A program made the translations under genes and the position numbers. A stretch of 64,000 nucleotides of DNA from Lysobacter_K sp043738095 (GTDB taxonomy: Bacteria > Pseudomonadota > Gammaproteobacteria > Xanthomonadales > Xanthomonadaceae): assembly GCA_043738095.1 (NCBI GenBank), contig JAYSZI010000039.1, forward strand, positions 34,805 to 98,804. The letters are read 5' to 3'. Of this stretch, positions 29,762-38,440 are shown piece by piece (the stretch's first letter is position 1; every line of letters starts with the position of its first letter). The notes below the pieces were generated by a model. It ran no database searches. It worked only from the letters and a program-made list of their open reading frames with translations, and was not told the origin of the DNA.

Positions 29762-30010
29762 GGCGGCGATTGCTGCCACTGTTTTGGCTACCCTTTACCC
29801 TGCTGCTTGCCCGTTAGTTTCGGTGCATCCCTTGCTTGTCCTCGACGACAGTCAGCAATTACCCAGTACAAATAATGCGAACGAAGCGTTCGTTTGATTG
29901 GTGCTTTTGCCGAACACAGGCACCGTCATTCCGGGCGGCAAGAGTTGCCACTGTTGCCTAGCAATTACCCGGCACAAGTGAGGCAAGCGAAGCGCGTTTG
30001 ATTGGGCGCT
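29762..30010. repeat. Imperfect direct repeat in the acnA downstream gap
   Basis: The 338-bp gap after acnA (29671-30008) contains no gene. It holds two copies of a 51-52 nt element beginning 'agcaattaccc' and ending 'cgtttgattg-g-gct' (29854-29905 and 29960-30010), about 80% alike by eye. Each is preceded by a shorter 'ggcgg...tgccactgtt' block (near 29763 and 29936), so the unit is composite. The first copy contains GAACG-AAG-CGTTC. The second copy runs into the stop codon of the convergent lipoprotein gene. I recognise no mobile-element ends or coding capacity. Confidence 0.6.
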
Positions 30011-30452
30011 ACAGTCGCGGCTTCCACTGGGCGCTGATCAGACGCCACTCGCCATCCTCGATCCGCCAAGCCGTTTGAACATCGTAGACGCTGGCGGCTT
30101 CGGGCAGCACCGCACCGGTGCCGCCAGACAACGCGGCGGTAAACCCTACGGTTGCGTGCTGCTCTTGGATGCTGATCTGCGGCGGACCCACAGACGCGCC
30201 GATGTCACGATGGCGCAGGAACAGCAGTTGCGCCAACCGACGAGCGCCCGCACGGTCGAGGCCTTCAGGACCGACAAAGTCGGCAGCCAAGGCGTCCTCC
30301 ACCGCCGATGCATCGCGCGCTTCGACGGAGGCCTGCAGTGCCGTCAATGTTTCGCGTAGCTGCTGTTCCGGCGGTGTTCGCGTGCACCCACCCGCCGCAA
30401 TCACGGCGATCAGAGCGAGCACACAGGCAGTTGTTTTAGTTATCGCAGCCAT
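30009..30452 (-). CDS. Putative lipoprotein with an NTF2/SnoaL-like (DUF4440-type) domain
   Basis: From the ATG at 30452 this is 147 residues: a hydrophobic signal (about 8-20) followed by 'AAGGC', a plausible but not ideal lipobox with Cys23. The mature part has the NTF2-like pattern: an N-terminal helix 'LRETLTALQASVEARDASAVEDALAADFVGPEG', then beta strands ending 'DVQTAWRIEDGEWRLISAQWKPRL'. This is the typical end of small SnoaL/DUF4440 proteins. A longer in-frame upstream region was rejected because it lacks similarity and overlaps the rpfB start antisense. It lies divergently beside rpfB in the DSF locus; a functional link is not shown. Function unknown. Confidence 0.72.
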   Translation of the reverse strand: MAAITKTTACVLALIAVIAAGGCTRTPPEQQLRETLTALQASVEARDASAVEDALAADFVGPEGLDRAGARRLAQLLFLRHRDIGASVGPPQISIQEQHATVGFTAALSGGTGAVLPEAASVYDVQTAWRIEDGEWRLISAQWKPRL

Positions 30453-30627
30453 TTGCAATCTCCCGAAATTCGCCGTTCCCGCGGCGATGGATCGAGCTGT
30501 CGACGGCGCAGCTGCCCGAGCAGCGCGACTGCCTTGCCAGCCCATAGAGCCTATGCTCCAATCCTTGAAAATCACCGTACGGTTGCGCACCCGGCGGTTT
30601 CGCAAGCGTTGAACATAGGGGATCGCG

Positions 30628-32307
30628 ATGAGTCTTGAACGTCCTTGGCTGGCCCAGTATCCGGCTGGGGTGCCGGCGCAGATTGATGTGGACGAGTATC
30701 CGTCGGTCGGGGCGATACTGGAAAACGCCCTCATCAAGTACCGCGACCGCCCGGCGTTCTCCAACCTCGGCCGGACGCTGACTTATGCCGAAGTCGACAA
30801 GCTCAGTGCCCAGTTCGCTGCCTACCTGCTCGGCGAGCTCAAGCTGAAGAAGGGCGATCGCGTCGCGCTGATGATGCCCAACTGCCTGCAGTACCCCATC
30901 GCGACGTTCGGGGTGCTGCGTGCCGGCCTGACGGTGGTCAACACCAATCCAATGTACACCGCCCGGGAGCTCAGGCATCAGCTCGTCGATTCCGGAGCCA
31001 GTGCGATCCTGGTGCTCGACAACTTCGGCCACACAGTGCAGGAAGTGCTTGACGGCACCCAGATCAAGCAAGTCATCACGACTGGCCTGGGAGACATGCT
31101 CGCTTTCCCAAAGGGAGCGATCGTCAACTTCGTGCTCAAGCACGTGAAAAAGATGGTGCCGGCGTTCGATATTCCCGGCGCTATACGCTTCAACAACGCG
31201 CTGGCGCTGGGCCAACTGCACAAGTTGCCTGATATCCAGGTCTCGTTGGACGACATCGCCTTCCTGCAGTACACCGGAGGCACCACCGGCGTTGCCAAGG
31301 GCGCGATGCTGACCCACCGCAACATGGTGGCGAACATGCAGCAGGCTGCTGCGTGGGTCGGCACCGATGCCAAATACGGCGAAGAAGTAATCGTCACGGC
31401 GTTGCCGCTTTATCACATCTTTGCGTTGACGGCGAACGGGCTGGTCTTCATGAAGTTCGGTGGCTTGAACTACCTGATTACCAATCCACGCGACATGCCC
31501 GCGTTCGTGAAAGAGCTCAAGAAGATTCCGTTCACCGCGATCACCGGCGTCAACACCCTGTTCAATGGCCTGCTCAATACGCCCGGCTTCGACCAGATCG
31601 ATTTCTCCCGCTTGCACATGACCCTGGGCGGCGGCATGGCGGTCCAACGTGCCGTCGCTGAGCGCTGGAAGCAGGTCACAGGCACCACGCTGATAGAGGC
31701 CTACGGCCTGACCGAAACCTCCCCAGCTGCCTGCATGAACCCGATGGACCTGGCCGAGTACAACGGCGCGATCGGTCTGCCGATTTCCTCCACCGATGCC
31801 TGCGTCAAGGACGAGGCGGGTATTCCGATGCCGACGGGCGAAGTCGGCGAGCTTTGCATCAAGGGTCCACAGGTAATGAAAGGCTATTGGCAGCGCCCGG
31901 AGGAGACTGCCCAGGTGATCGACGCCGAGGGCTGGCTGCACACCGGTGACATGGCGAAGATGGACGAGAAAGGCTTTTTCACCATTGTCGATCGCAAGAA
32001 GGACATGATCCTGGTGTCGGGTTTCAACGTGTACCCGAACGAGATCGAGGACGTGATCGCGATGATGCCCGGAGTGCTTGAAGTAGCCGCCGTCGGCGTG
32101 CCGGACGAGAAGTCCGGCGAGGCGGTCAAAGTCGTGATCGTGAAGAAGGATCCGGCGCTGACGGCCGACCAGGTCAAGGCCCACGCGCGGGTGAACCTCA
32201 CCGCCTACAAGCACCCCAAGATCATCGAGTTCCGCGCCGAACTGCCCAAGACCAACGTCGGCAAGATCCTGCGGCGTGAGCTGCGGGACGCTCCCAAAGG
32301 GGGCTAG
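30628..32307 (+). CDS. rpfB: Long-chain fatty-acid-CoA ligase RpfB
   Basis: This AMP-forming fatty acyl-CoA ligase is 559 residues long. In Xanthomonas RpfB activates free fatty acids and takes part in DSF turnover. The ATP/AMP motif is 'LQYTGGTTGVAKGAMLTHRN'. Adenylation motifs 'YGLTETSPAACMNP' and 'GWLHTGDMAKMDEKGFFTIVDRKKDMI' and the C-terminal catalytic lysine region 'KTNVGKILRRELRD' are intact. A good ribosome site (agggga) precedes the ATG. Position immediately upstream of rpfF separates it from ordinary FadD. A hairpin follows before rpfF. Confidence 0.93.
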   Translation: MSLERPWLAQYPAGVPAQIDVDEYPSVGAILENALIKYRDRPAFSNLGRTLTYAEVDKLSAQFAAYLLGELKLKKGDRVALMMPNCLQYPIATFGVLRAGLTVVNTNPMYTARELRHQLVDSGASAILVLDNFGHTVQEVLDGTQIKQVITTGLGDMLAFPKGAIVNFVLKHVKKMVPAFDIPGAIRFNNALALGQLHKLPDIQVSLDDIAFLQYTGGTTGVAKGAMLTHRNMVANMQQAAAWVGTDAKYGEEVIVTALPLYHIFALTANGLVFMKFGGLNYLITNPRDMPAFVKELKKIPFTAITGVNTLFNGLLNTPGFDQIDFSRLHMTLGGGMAVQRAVAERWKQVTGTTLIEAYGLTETSPAACMNPMDLAEYNGAIGLPISSTDACVKDEAGIPMPTGEVGELCIKGPQVMKGYWQRPEETAQVIDAEGWLHTGDMAKMDEKGFFTIVDRKKDMILVSGFNVYPNEIEDVIAMMPGVLEVAAVGVPDEKSGEAVKVVIVKKDPALTADQVKAHARVNLTAYKHPKIIEFRAELPKTNVGKILRRELRDAPKGG

Positions 32308-32344
32308 AAGCCCTCCCAGCCTAGAGCTACCGGTGGTCCCTCAC

Positions 32345-32383
32345 GCCCGCAGGCAGTAAAGCCTTGCGGGCTTGTTGTTTTGG
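32345..32383 (+). terminator. Probable terminator between rpfB and rpfF
   Basis: GCCCGCA-GGC pairs with GCC-t-TGCGGGC (one bulged T) around AGTAAA, followed by 'ttgttgtttt'. It suggests that much rpfB transcription stops here and that rpfF has its own promoter in the remaining roughly 95 bp. Confidence 0.72.
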
Positions 32384-32475
32384 ATGCATAGAATCAGGCG
32401 TCGGACGAAGATACAAGTTTTCACTGCCGTCCCGAAACGCGACCGACCGGGCCGGCTCATTATCGGAGATTTACC

Positions 32476-33357
32476 ATGTCTTTCGCCCAACCGTCCTACC
32501 GCGCCCAAGCTGGACACACGCTGCGCGTTGTTGAAGATTCCCAGAGCGGCGTTTACTGGTGCAACATGCACGCCAATCTGGCGACAGTGCCAGGTCGGGC
32601 CTGCTTCTCCAACCAATTGGTCGACGACCTCATCCAGTACCAAGCCGAGCTGGGTGCCCGGCTGCGCGTCGAACGTGATCGAGCCCCCGGCCGGCTTCCC
32701 CATGTAGTGCTGGCTTCTGACAGCGACGTATTCAATCTGGGTGGCGACCTGCAACTGTTCGGGCGGCTCATCCGTCGCGGTGACCGTGCTGCGCTGCTGA
32801 ATTACGCCCAGCGATGCGTCGTCGGCGTGCATGGATTCCACGCCGGGCTCGACGCCGGCGCGCACACCATCGCGCTGGTACAAGGCAATGCCCTGGGGGG
32901 TGGCTTCGAGGCGGCACTGAGCTGCCACACCATCGTGGCGGAGGAAGACGTGCAGATGGGGCTGCCGGAGGTTCTGTTCGACCTGTTTCCGGGCATGGGG
33001 GCGTACTCCTTCCTGTGCGAGCGAATCGCGCCGCGCATGGCCGAGAAGCTGATGCTGGAGGGTCAAGTGTTCGATAGCCAAGAGCTCTATCGCATGGGCC
33101 TGGTCGACATCCTGGTGCCGAAAGGGCAAGGCGTAAAAGCCGTCGAAGATGTGATTCGCAGCAACCGCCGCATCCCGCATGCCCGCGCCGCCATGCATCA
33201 GGTAAGCGCGTTGACGCGAACTGCGACGCTGGAACAAATGCTGCAAATCACCGAGATTTGGGTGGACACCGCGCTCGCCCTGGGCGAAAAGTCGTTGCGG
33301 ATCATGGACCGACTGGTGCGAGCCCAAGAACGCCGACTGGGGGCACAAGCGGCCTAA
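32476..33357 (+). CDS. rpfF: DSF synthase RpfF (crotonase-fold enoyl-CoA hydratase/thioesterase)
   Basis: RpfF makes the diffusible signal factor, a cis-2-unsaturated fatty acid, from 3-hydroxyacyl-ACP by dehydration and thioester cleavage. It is 293 residues long. The two catalytic glutamates line up as E145 ('GNALGGGFEAALSCH') and E165 ('MGLPEVLFDLFPGMGAYSFL'), offset by four from E141/E161 of the Xanthomonas enzyme. The 'FPGMGAYSFL' block is specific to RpfF rather than to beta-oxidation crotonases. A ribosome site (ggag) precedes the ATG. Its TAA directly abuts the rpfC stop on the other strand, so there is no intergenic base between the two genes. Confidence 0.96.
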   Translation: MSFAQPSYRAQAGHTLRVVEDSQSGVYWCNMHANLATVPGRACFSNQLVDDLIQYQAELGARLRVERDRAPGRLPHVVLASDSDVFNLGGDLQLFGRLIRRGDRAALLNYAQRCVVGVHGFHAGLDAGAHTIALVQGNALGGGFEAALSCHTIVAEEDVQMGLPEVLFDLFPGMGAYSFLCERIAPRMAEKLMLEGQVFDSQELYRMGLVDILVPKGQGVKAVEDVIRSNRRIPHARAAMHQVSALTRTATLEQMLQITEIWVDTALALGEKSLRIMDRLVRAQERRLGAQAA

Positions 33358-35568
33358 TCAGGGGGAGCCGTCACCACCATCCAGCGTGTTGCGCCTCCGC
33401 CCGCGCATGTCGAGAGCTGCCCTGCCCTCGGCCAAGCGGACGGCTAGCTCGCGCAAGCGCGTGGGCCACTCGTTGGCGACCTCTCGCTCGACCATTCGCA
33501 TCAGCTCGCCACTCTCGGCGGCGAGCTTGCCCAGGCCAAGGTTACCTGCGACACCTTTGAGTGCATGGGCCTGATCGCGCACGCGATCCCAGTCGGCCTT
33601 ACTTCCCGCATCGGCCAGGATGCGCAGGCACGTTTCGGCGTCGTGTAGGCACTGCGCAATGAACTCGCGTTCAAACTCCTTGCCCATGCCCAAAGCGGAA
33701 AGTTCGTCGAGCACCGAACTGTCAAATACCTGGTCGCCTTGATCGCCAGTGGGAGCCGTGACCCTTAGGTCGGCCAGCGAGCGACTAACCAAGCTATTGG
33801 ATGCAATATCAGCCAGGGTATCCAGCAGGCGCGTGGTGGACACTGGCTTGGCGAGGAACGCTCGCGCTCCGGCGCGCTCACATGCCTGTATCGATTCCGG
33901 TGTGACATCGGCGCTGAACACCAGCACCGGCGTGCGACGCCCGCCTATCGCCTCCATCACCCTCAGCTGTTTGAGCAGGTCCAGTCCGCTGACTTCGGGC
34001 ATATGCAGGTCGACGATCACCGCGTCGTAGTCGGTGGTTGCCAGCAATTCCAACGCCTCCGCGCCTCCGTCGACGCACACCACGCGGTGCCCGGCTTTCT
34101 GCAGCAACCGCTGAATCACCATGCGGTTGGCCGCATGGTCGTCGGCGACCAGCACCGACAAGGTGCGGACCCGGGCGCGATGGCGCAGGAAGGGGTTTGA
34201 GAATGCGATGACGTTCTCGGAGGCGCTCCCGGAGTGGCCTGGCGCTGCAGTATCCGGTGACCGCCGCGGCTTGCTTCCCGTCGTCGCTTCAGCCGGCACG
34301 GCTGCTACAGCGGCAACCCGCTCGAACGGCAGCTCGACCCAGAATCTCGTCCCCCTGTGTTCGTCGCTCTCGAACCCGATCGTCCCACCCATAGCTTCGG
34401 TGAGGCCTTTGGCAATCGTGGTGCCCAAGCCTGTGCCACCGTGCCGGCGAGCGAGCCCGGCGTCGGCCTGTTCGAACGCCTCGAACAGGCGCTTGCGTAC
34501 TTCAGTGGGAATGCCGATACCGGTATCGGTGACCGTAAAGCGCAGGCGCACGCCGTGATTGTCCTGACTGGACAGCACCACATCGAGGCGCACCGAGCCC
34601 TGATCGGTGAACTTGATCGCATTGCCGGCCAGGTTTATCAGCACTTGGCGCACGTGCACCAAGTCGCCACGCACGGTGTCGGGCACGTCGGCCGCGACGG
34701 CATCTGTGTAACGCAACTGCTTGGCTCGTGCCTGCGGCTGCAGGATCAGTCCGACACTCTGGATGAGTTCGCGCGGGGAAAACTCCAACGCGCTGAGTTT
34801 GAGCTTACCGGCCTCAATAACGGATATATCCAGCACGTCCTCCACCAGCGCCAACAGCGACCGGGTCGAGGCCTGAATGGTGTTAAGGCATTCGCGCTGT
34901 TCGCTGTCCAGCCGCGTGGTTGCAAGCAGATCCGACATCCCCGCCAGGCCATTAAGGGGCGTGCGAAACTCGTGGCTCATGTTGGCCAAGAATCGACTCT
35001 TGGCCTGATTGGCTTTGTGGGCGTCGTCGATCGCGCGGTTCAAGGCGTTTAATAGCGAGTCGAAGTACAACGGCACCGCGCCCAGCCCGATCAGCAGGCC
35101 CCACGACATGTAAGGGTTCGCACGCCAATAAGGCGAAAGCAGAATGACGGCAAGGAAGGACAGCGATGCCAAAGCGGTGGCGGCTCTTAAGTAGAGGTGG
35201 CCGTAGCGCATGCCATTGCCAATCGTCACCCACAGGTAGACCGCGTACAGCGGCGAAGCCTGCTCGCCTTGGATGCACATGATCGCGCCCATCGCGCTGT
35301 AATCAGTCAGCATCCCGATCCAACGCCGCACGTGCGACACGCCAGGTTGGTGCAGCATGCTCGCCAACAAGCCCAGCGCCACGAGCAACTCGCCGATGAG
35401 GATCAGCCAGGTAGTCGGCAACGTGCCGGCACCAAATTCCTTTTGATACTCCCAGCCCAGGTAGGTGGCGAACAGCGCGGTGATGGTGATGCGCACCAGA
35501 TTCTGCGCGTGTTCGCTGTCGGGACGGCCCGACAAACGACGCTTGAGATTGTCCAGTACGAATCTCAT
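33358..35568 (-). CDS. rpfC: DSF sensor hybrid histidine kinase RpfC
   Basis: RpfC senses DSF and also binds and restrains RpfF. The ATG at 35568, 4 nt after the rpfG stop, gives 736 residues. The N-terminal 22-residue input segment ('KRRLSGRPDSEHAQN') closely resembles the Xanthomonas sensor. About five membrane helices follow (roughly 24-172). The HisKA motif 'FLANMSHEFRTPLNG' has H199; the ATPase has 'NLAGNAIKF', 'DTGIGIP' and 'GGTGLGTTIAKGL'. The receiver has D520 in 'AVIVDLHMPEVSG' and the HPT domain has H668 in 'DQAHALKGVAGNLG'. The full His-Asp-His relay to RpfG is therefore present. Confidence 0.96.
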   Translation of the reverse strand: MRFVLDNLKRRLSGRPDSEHAQNLVRITITALFATYLGWEYQKEFGAGTLPTTWLILIGELLVALGLLASMLHQPGVSHVRRWIGMLTDYSAMGAIMCIQGEQASPLYAVYLWVTIGNGMRYGHLYLRAATALASLSFLAVILLSPYWRANPYMSWGLLIGLGAVPLYFDSLLNALNRAIDDAHKANQAKSRFLANMSHEFRTPLNGLAGMSDLLATTRLDSEQRECLNTIQASTRSLLALVEDVLDISVIEAGKLKLSALEFSPRELIQSVGLILQPQARAKQLRYTDAVAADVPDTVRGDLVHVRQVLINLAGNAIKFTDQGSVRLDVVLSSQDNHGVRLRFTVTDTGIGIPTEVRKRLFEAFEQADAGLARRHGGTGLGTTIAKGLTEAMGGTIGFESDEHRGTRFWVELPFERVAAVAAVPAEATTGSKPRRSPDTAAPGHSGSASENVIAFSNPFLRHRARVRTLSVLVADDHAANRMVIQRLLQKAGHRVVCVDGGAEALELLATTDYDAVIVDLHMPEVSGLDLLKQLRVMEAIGGRRTPVLVFSADVTPESIQACERAGARAFLAKPVSTTRLLDTLADIASNSLVSRSLADLRVTAPTGDQGDQVFDSSVLDELSALGMGKEFEREFIAQCLHDAETCLRILADAGSKADWDRVRDQAHALKGVAGNLGLGKLAAESGELMRMVEREVANEWPTRLRELAVRLAEGRAALDMRGRRRNTLDGGDGSP

Positions 35569-35572
35569 CGGA

Positions 35573-36637
35573 TCACTCCGTGCCGGGACGGGACGACACC
35601 GTGGAATACCGCCTGCAGATCTCGTCCAGGCGCGGCCGGCCCACAATCAGTGCGTCGACGCAACGGGGATCGAACAGACGCCCGCGCTGCGCGTAGAGGT
35701 AACCCAAAGCTGCTTCGATATCCCAGGCCTGCTTGTACGGCCGAGCCGAGATCAGGGCATCGAACACATCGGCGACCGCGACTATCCTGGCCTCCAACGG
35801 AATCTCTTCGCCGACCAGGCCATCAGGATAGCCGCTGCCATCGAAGCGTTCGTGATGGCGCAGCGCGACCAGGGCGCCAGCCTGGATGAAGCGGTTCAGG
35901 CTGCCGCTGAGCAGCTCATGGCCGATGCGCGGATGCCGCCGCATGATCGCCATTTCGTCCTCGGTCAGCGGACCGGATTTCAACAGCACCGCATCGGGGA
36001 TGGCGATCTTGCCGATGTCATGCAGCGGCGCGGACATCTCGATCATCCGCACCTCGTCCTCGAACAATCCCAACTGCTCCGCGATCAATCCGGCGACGTG
36101 GGACATGCGCTCGAGGTAGCGGCTGGTGCCGGTGTCGCGGTATTCGATCGCGCGCGCAAGCCGCGAAAGGGTTTCGCGTTCGCGCTCCTCTACCTCGTGC
36201 ATGCTCGATAGCAGGCGCTGCTCCAGCGACAACGCGCGCTGCTTCACGTTCTCCGACTGCTGGCGCAGCTGCAGCAGATTGCGGCAGCGCGCCCGCAGCT
36301 CTCGCGGGCGTACGGGCTTGATCAGGAAATCGATCACGCCCGCTTCCAGTGCAGCTTGCCGCACGGGCTCGTCGCCGACCACCGTCACCAGGATGATCGG
36401 AATGTCGCGATGCAGCGGCAAGCGGCGGAAACGTCGGGCGAATTCCAGCCCGTCCAACCCTGGCATGCGGTAGTCGAGCAACAGCAGGTCCGGATGGTGG
36501 GATTCGCACCAGTCCAGGGCCGTTGCGGGCTCGCCGAAATCGTGCACGTCCAAGTCGGGCCCGATGTCCTCGATGATATGGCGCAGCATCGTACGCGCCG
36601 AGGTTTGATCATCCACGATGACGACGTTCACACCCAC
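35573..36637 (-). CDS. rpfG: Response regulator RpfG, HD-GYP cyclic-di-GMP phosphodiesterase
   Basis: This 354-residue regulator accepts phosphate from RpfC and degrades cyclic di-GMP. The receiver domain (about 1-120) has D9, D10, phospho-acceptor D55 ('LLLLDYRMPGLDG') and K108 ('FLIKPVRP'). A coiled-coil linker (about 125-165) leads to the HD-GYP domain: H206-D207 in 'APLHDIGKIAIPD', 'HPRIGHELL', H261-H262 and G269-Y-P in 'HHERFDGSGYPDGL'. It is followed after 4 nt by rpfC. In some Xanthomonas rpfH lies between them; here it is absent. Confidence 0.97.
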   Translation of the reverse strand: MGVNVVIVDDQTSARTMLRHIIEDIGPDLDVHDFGEPATALDWCESHHPDLLLLDYRMPGLDGLEFARRFRRLPLHRDIPIILVTVVGDEPVRQAALEAGVIDFLIKPVRPRELRARCRNLLQLRQQSENVKQRALSLEQRLLSSMHEVEERERETLSRLARAIEYRDTGTSRYLERMSHVAGLIAEQLGLFEDEVRMIEMSAPLHDIGKIAIPDAVLLKSGPLTEDEMAIMRRHPRIGHELLSGSLNRFIQAGALVALRHHERFDGSGYPDGLVGEEIPLEARIVAVADVFDALISARPYKQAWDIEAALGYLYAQRGRLFDPRCVDALIVGRPRLDEICRRYSTVSSRPGTE

Positions 36638-36744
36638 ATCCGAATGGGGCCAGCCTTATGGTGGCTACCGGCGCAGGATAGCGCGAGGACAGGCGTCTTT
36701 GACAGCCATGTCAGCTCGGATGAGGACCAGATAATCGCCGCCGC

Positions 36745-38262
36745 TCAGTTTGCGGCTTCGGGTCGCATGTAGGGGAACAGCAACACGTCACGGATCGATG
36801 CCGAATCCGTCATCAACATGACCAGACGATCGATCCCGACTCCTAGGCCGCCGGTCGGCGGCAGGCCGACCTCTAACGCGCGGATGTAGTCGGCGTCGAA
36901 ATGCATGGCCTCGTCGTTGCCGCCGGCCTTCTGGTCGACCTGCGCCAGGAAGCGTTCGGCTTGGTCCTCGGGGTCGTTAAGCTCGGAAAAGCCATTGGCC
37001 AGTTCCTTCCCGGCGACGAACAACTCGAAGCGGTCGGTGATCTCGGGATCGGCATCGCTGGCGCGCGCGAGCGGGCTGACCTCAACCGGGTGGTGGGTGA
37101 TGAAGGTCGGCTGGATCAGCGTGTGCTCCACCGTGTTCTCAAAAATATCCAGCAACAGACTGCCCCAGCCGTAGTGCGGCTTGAACGGGATCTTGAGCCG
37201 CGCGCAGTGGCCGCGCATTGCCTCGACATCGCGCAATTCATCGCGCGATATCTGCGGGTTGTGCTCTAGCACCGCATCGGTCATCGACCAACGACGAAAG
37301 GCCGGGCCGACGTCGATCGCGTTGCCGTCCCAGGTCAGAGCTGTAGTGGCTAGCACCGATTGGGCGACGTCGCGGATCAGCGTTTCGGTCAGGTCCATGA
37401 CCTCGTTGTAGGTGGCGTACGCCTCATACAGCTCGAGCATGGTGAACTCGGGGTTGTGCCGGGTTGACACGCCCTCGTTGCGGAAATTGCGATTGATCTC
37501 ATACACGCGTTCGAGGCCGCCGACGACCAGACGCTTGAGGTACAGCTCCGGCGCCACACGCAGGTACAACTCCAGGTCGAGCGCGTTGTGGTGCGTAACG
37601 AAAGGTTTTGCTGTGGCGCCGCCGGGAATGTAATGCATCATCGGCGTCTCGACTTCGAGGAAGCGCCGCGCATCCAGCCACGCACGCATCGCGCGGATGA
37701 TCTTCGAGCGCTTGACGAACACCTCGCGCGCATCGGGCGACACGATCAGGTCGACGTAACGCTGGCGATAGCGTTGCTCGACATCGGCCAAGCCGTGAAA
37801 TTTGTCAGGGAGCGGACGCAGCGCCTTGGTCAGCAACCGCAGCGTGTCGGCTTTGACCGACAGCTCGCCGGTACGGGTGCGCGTCAGCACGCCCTCGGCA
37901 GCAATGATGTCGCCGACATCCCAGCCCTTGAACGCGTCGTAAGTCTCGCCGAGTGAATTGGCCTGCAGGTACAACTGCAGTCGGCCCGATTCGTCCTGGA
38001 TCTGCACGAAGCTAGCCTTGCCCATTACCCGCTTGAGCAGCAAGCGGCCGGCGACGGCGACGCGATGAGCCTTGGCGTCGAGCGCCTCAGCGGTCCATTG
38101 CTCGGCATCGGCATACGCGTCCTGCAGATCGCCGGAATAGTCGGCGCGCCGGAAGTCATTCGGGTACGCGATGCCCTGCCCGCGCAACGCCGTGAGTTTG
38201 GCGCGACGCTCCGCAATGAGCTTGTTTTCGTCGGGCGGCGTCGGGTCGGCGTTGTCGGTCAT
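36745..38262 (-). CDS. lysS: Lysyl-tRNA synthetase (class II)
   Basis: LysRS charges tRNA-Lys. It is 505 residues long with the N-terminal OB-fold anticodon domain ('HRVAVAGRLLLKRVMGKASFVQIQDESGRLQLY') and class II motifs: 'FLEVETPMMHYIPGGATAKPFVTHHNA', 'RVYEINRNFRNEGVSTRHNPEFTMLE' and the C-terminal motif 3 'GLPPTGGLGVGIDRLVMLM'. It sits between rpfG and prfB, the usual order in this group. The 107-bp gap to rpfG may contain the rpfGC promoter, but no clear elements were found. Confidence 0.97.
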   Translation of the reverse strand: MTDNADPTPPDENKLIAERRAKLTALRGQGIAYPNDFRRADYSGDLQDAYADAEQWTAEALDAKAHRVAVAGRLLLKRVMGKASFVQIQDESGRLQLYLQANSLGETYDAFKGWDVGDIIAAEGVLTRTRTGELSVKADTLRLLTKALRPLPDKFHGLADVEQRYRQRYVDLIVSPDAREVFVKRSKIIRAMRAWLDARRFLEVETPMMHYIPGGATAKPFVTHHNALDLELYLRVAPELYLKRLVVGGLERVYEINRNFRNEGVSTRHNPEFTMLELYEAYATYNEVMDLTETLIRDVAQSVLATTALTWDGNAIDVGPAFRRWSMTDAVLEHNPQISRDELRDVEAMRGHCARLKIPFKPHYGWGSLLLDIFENTVEHTLIQPTFITHHPVEVSPLARASDADPEITDRFELFVAGKELANGFSELNDPEDQAERFLAQVDQKAGGNDEAMHFDADYIRALEVGLPPTGGLGVGIDRLVMLMTDSASIRDVLLFPYMRPEAAN

Positions 38263-38299
38263 GGCTGGGTGTCTGGTTTGGGGATTTGCGTTCTTGAAT

Positions 38300-38326
38300 C
38301 GTCGTTCCCGCGGACGCGGGGGCGCT
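38300..38326. repeat. REP-like fragment upstream of lysS
   Basis: 'cgtcgttcccgcggacgcgg' is a partial copy of the extragenic palindrome seen at 8484-8638; CCCGCG-GA-CGCGGG forms a short stem. It lies in the 178-bp lysS-prfB gap, which has no gene. Confidence 0.5.
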
Positions 38327-38440
38327 TTGCAGCAGCGGAGCTGATTATCCAGTGGCGTTGCATCTGGCTGGTCGCTTCAGGTCAAACCGCGCATCGCAGC
38401 CTCAACCGAAAAAGTCCCACGCGGGTGCGGCTTTCAGGCA

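Noticed and set aside
32389..32394. TAGAAT as a -10 element for rpfF
   Set aside because: No acceptable -35 at 16-18 bp could be found; the rpfF promoter probably lies here but I cannot define it from sequence alone.
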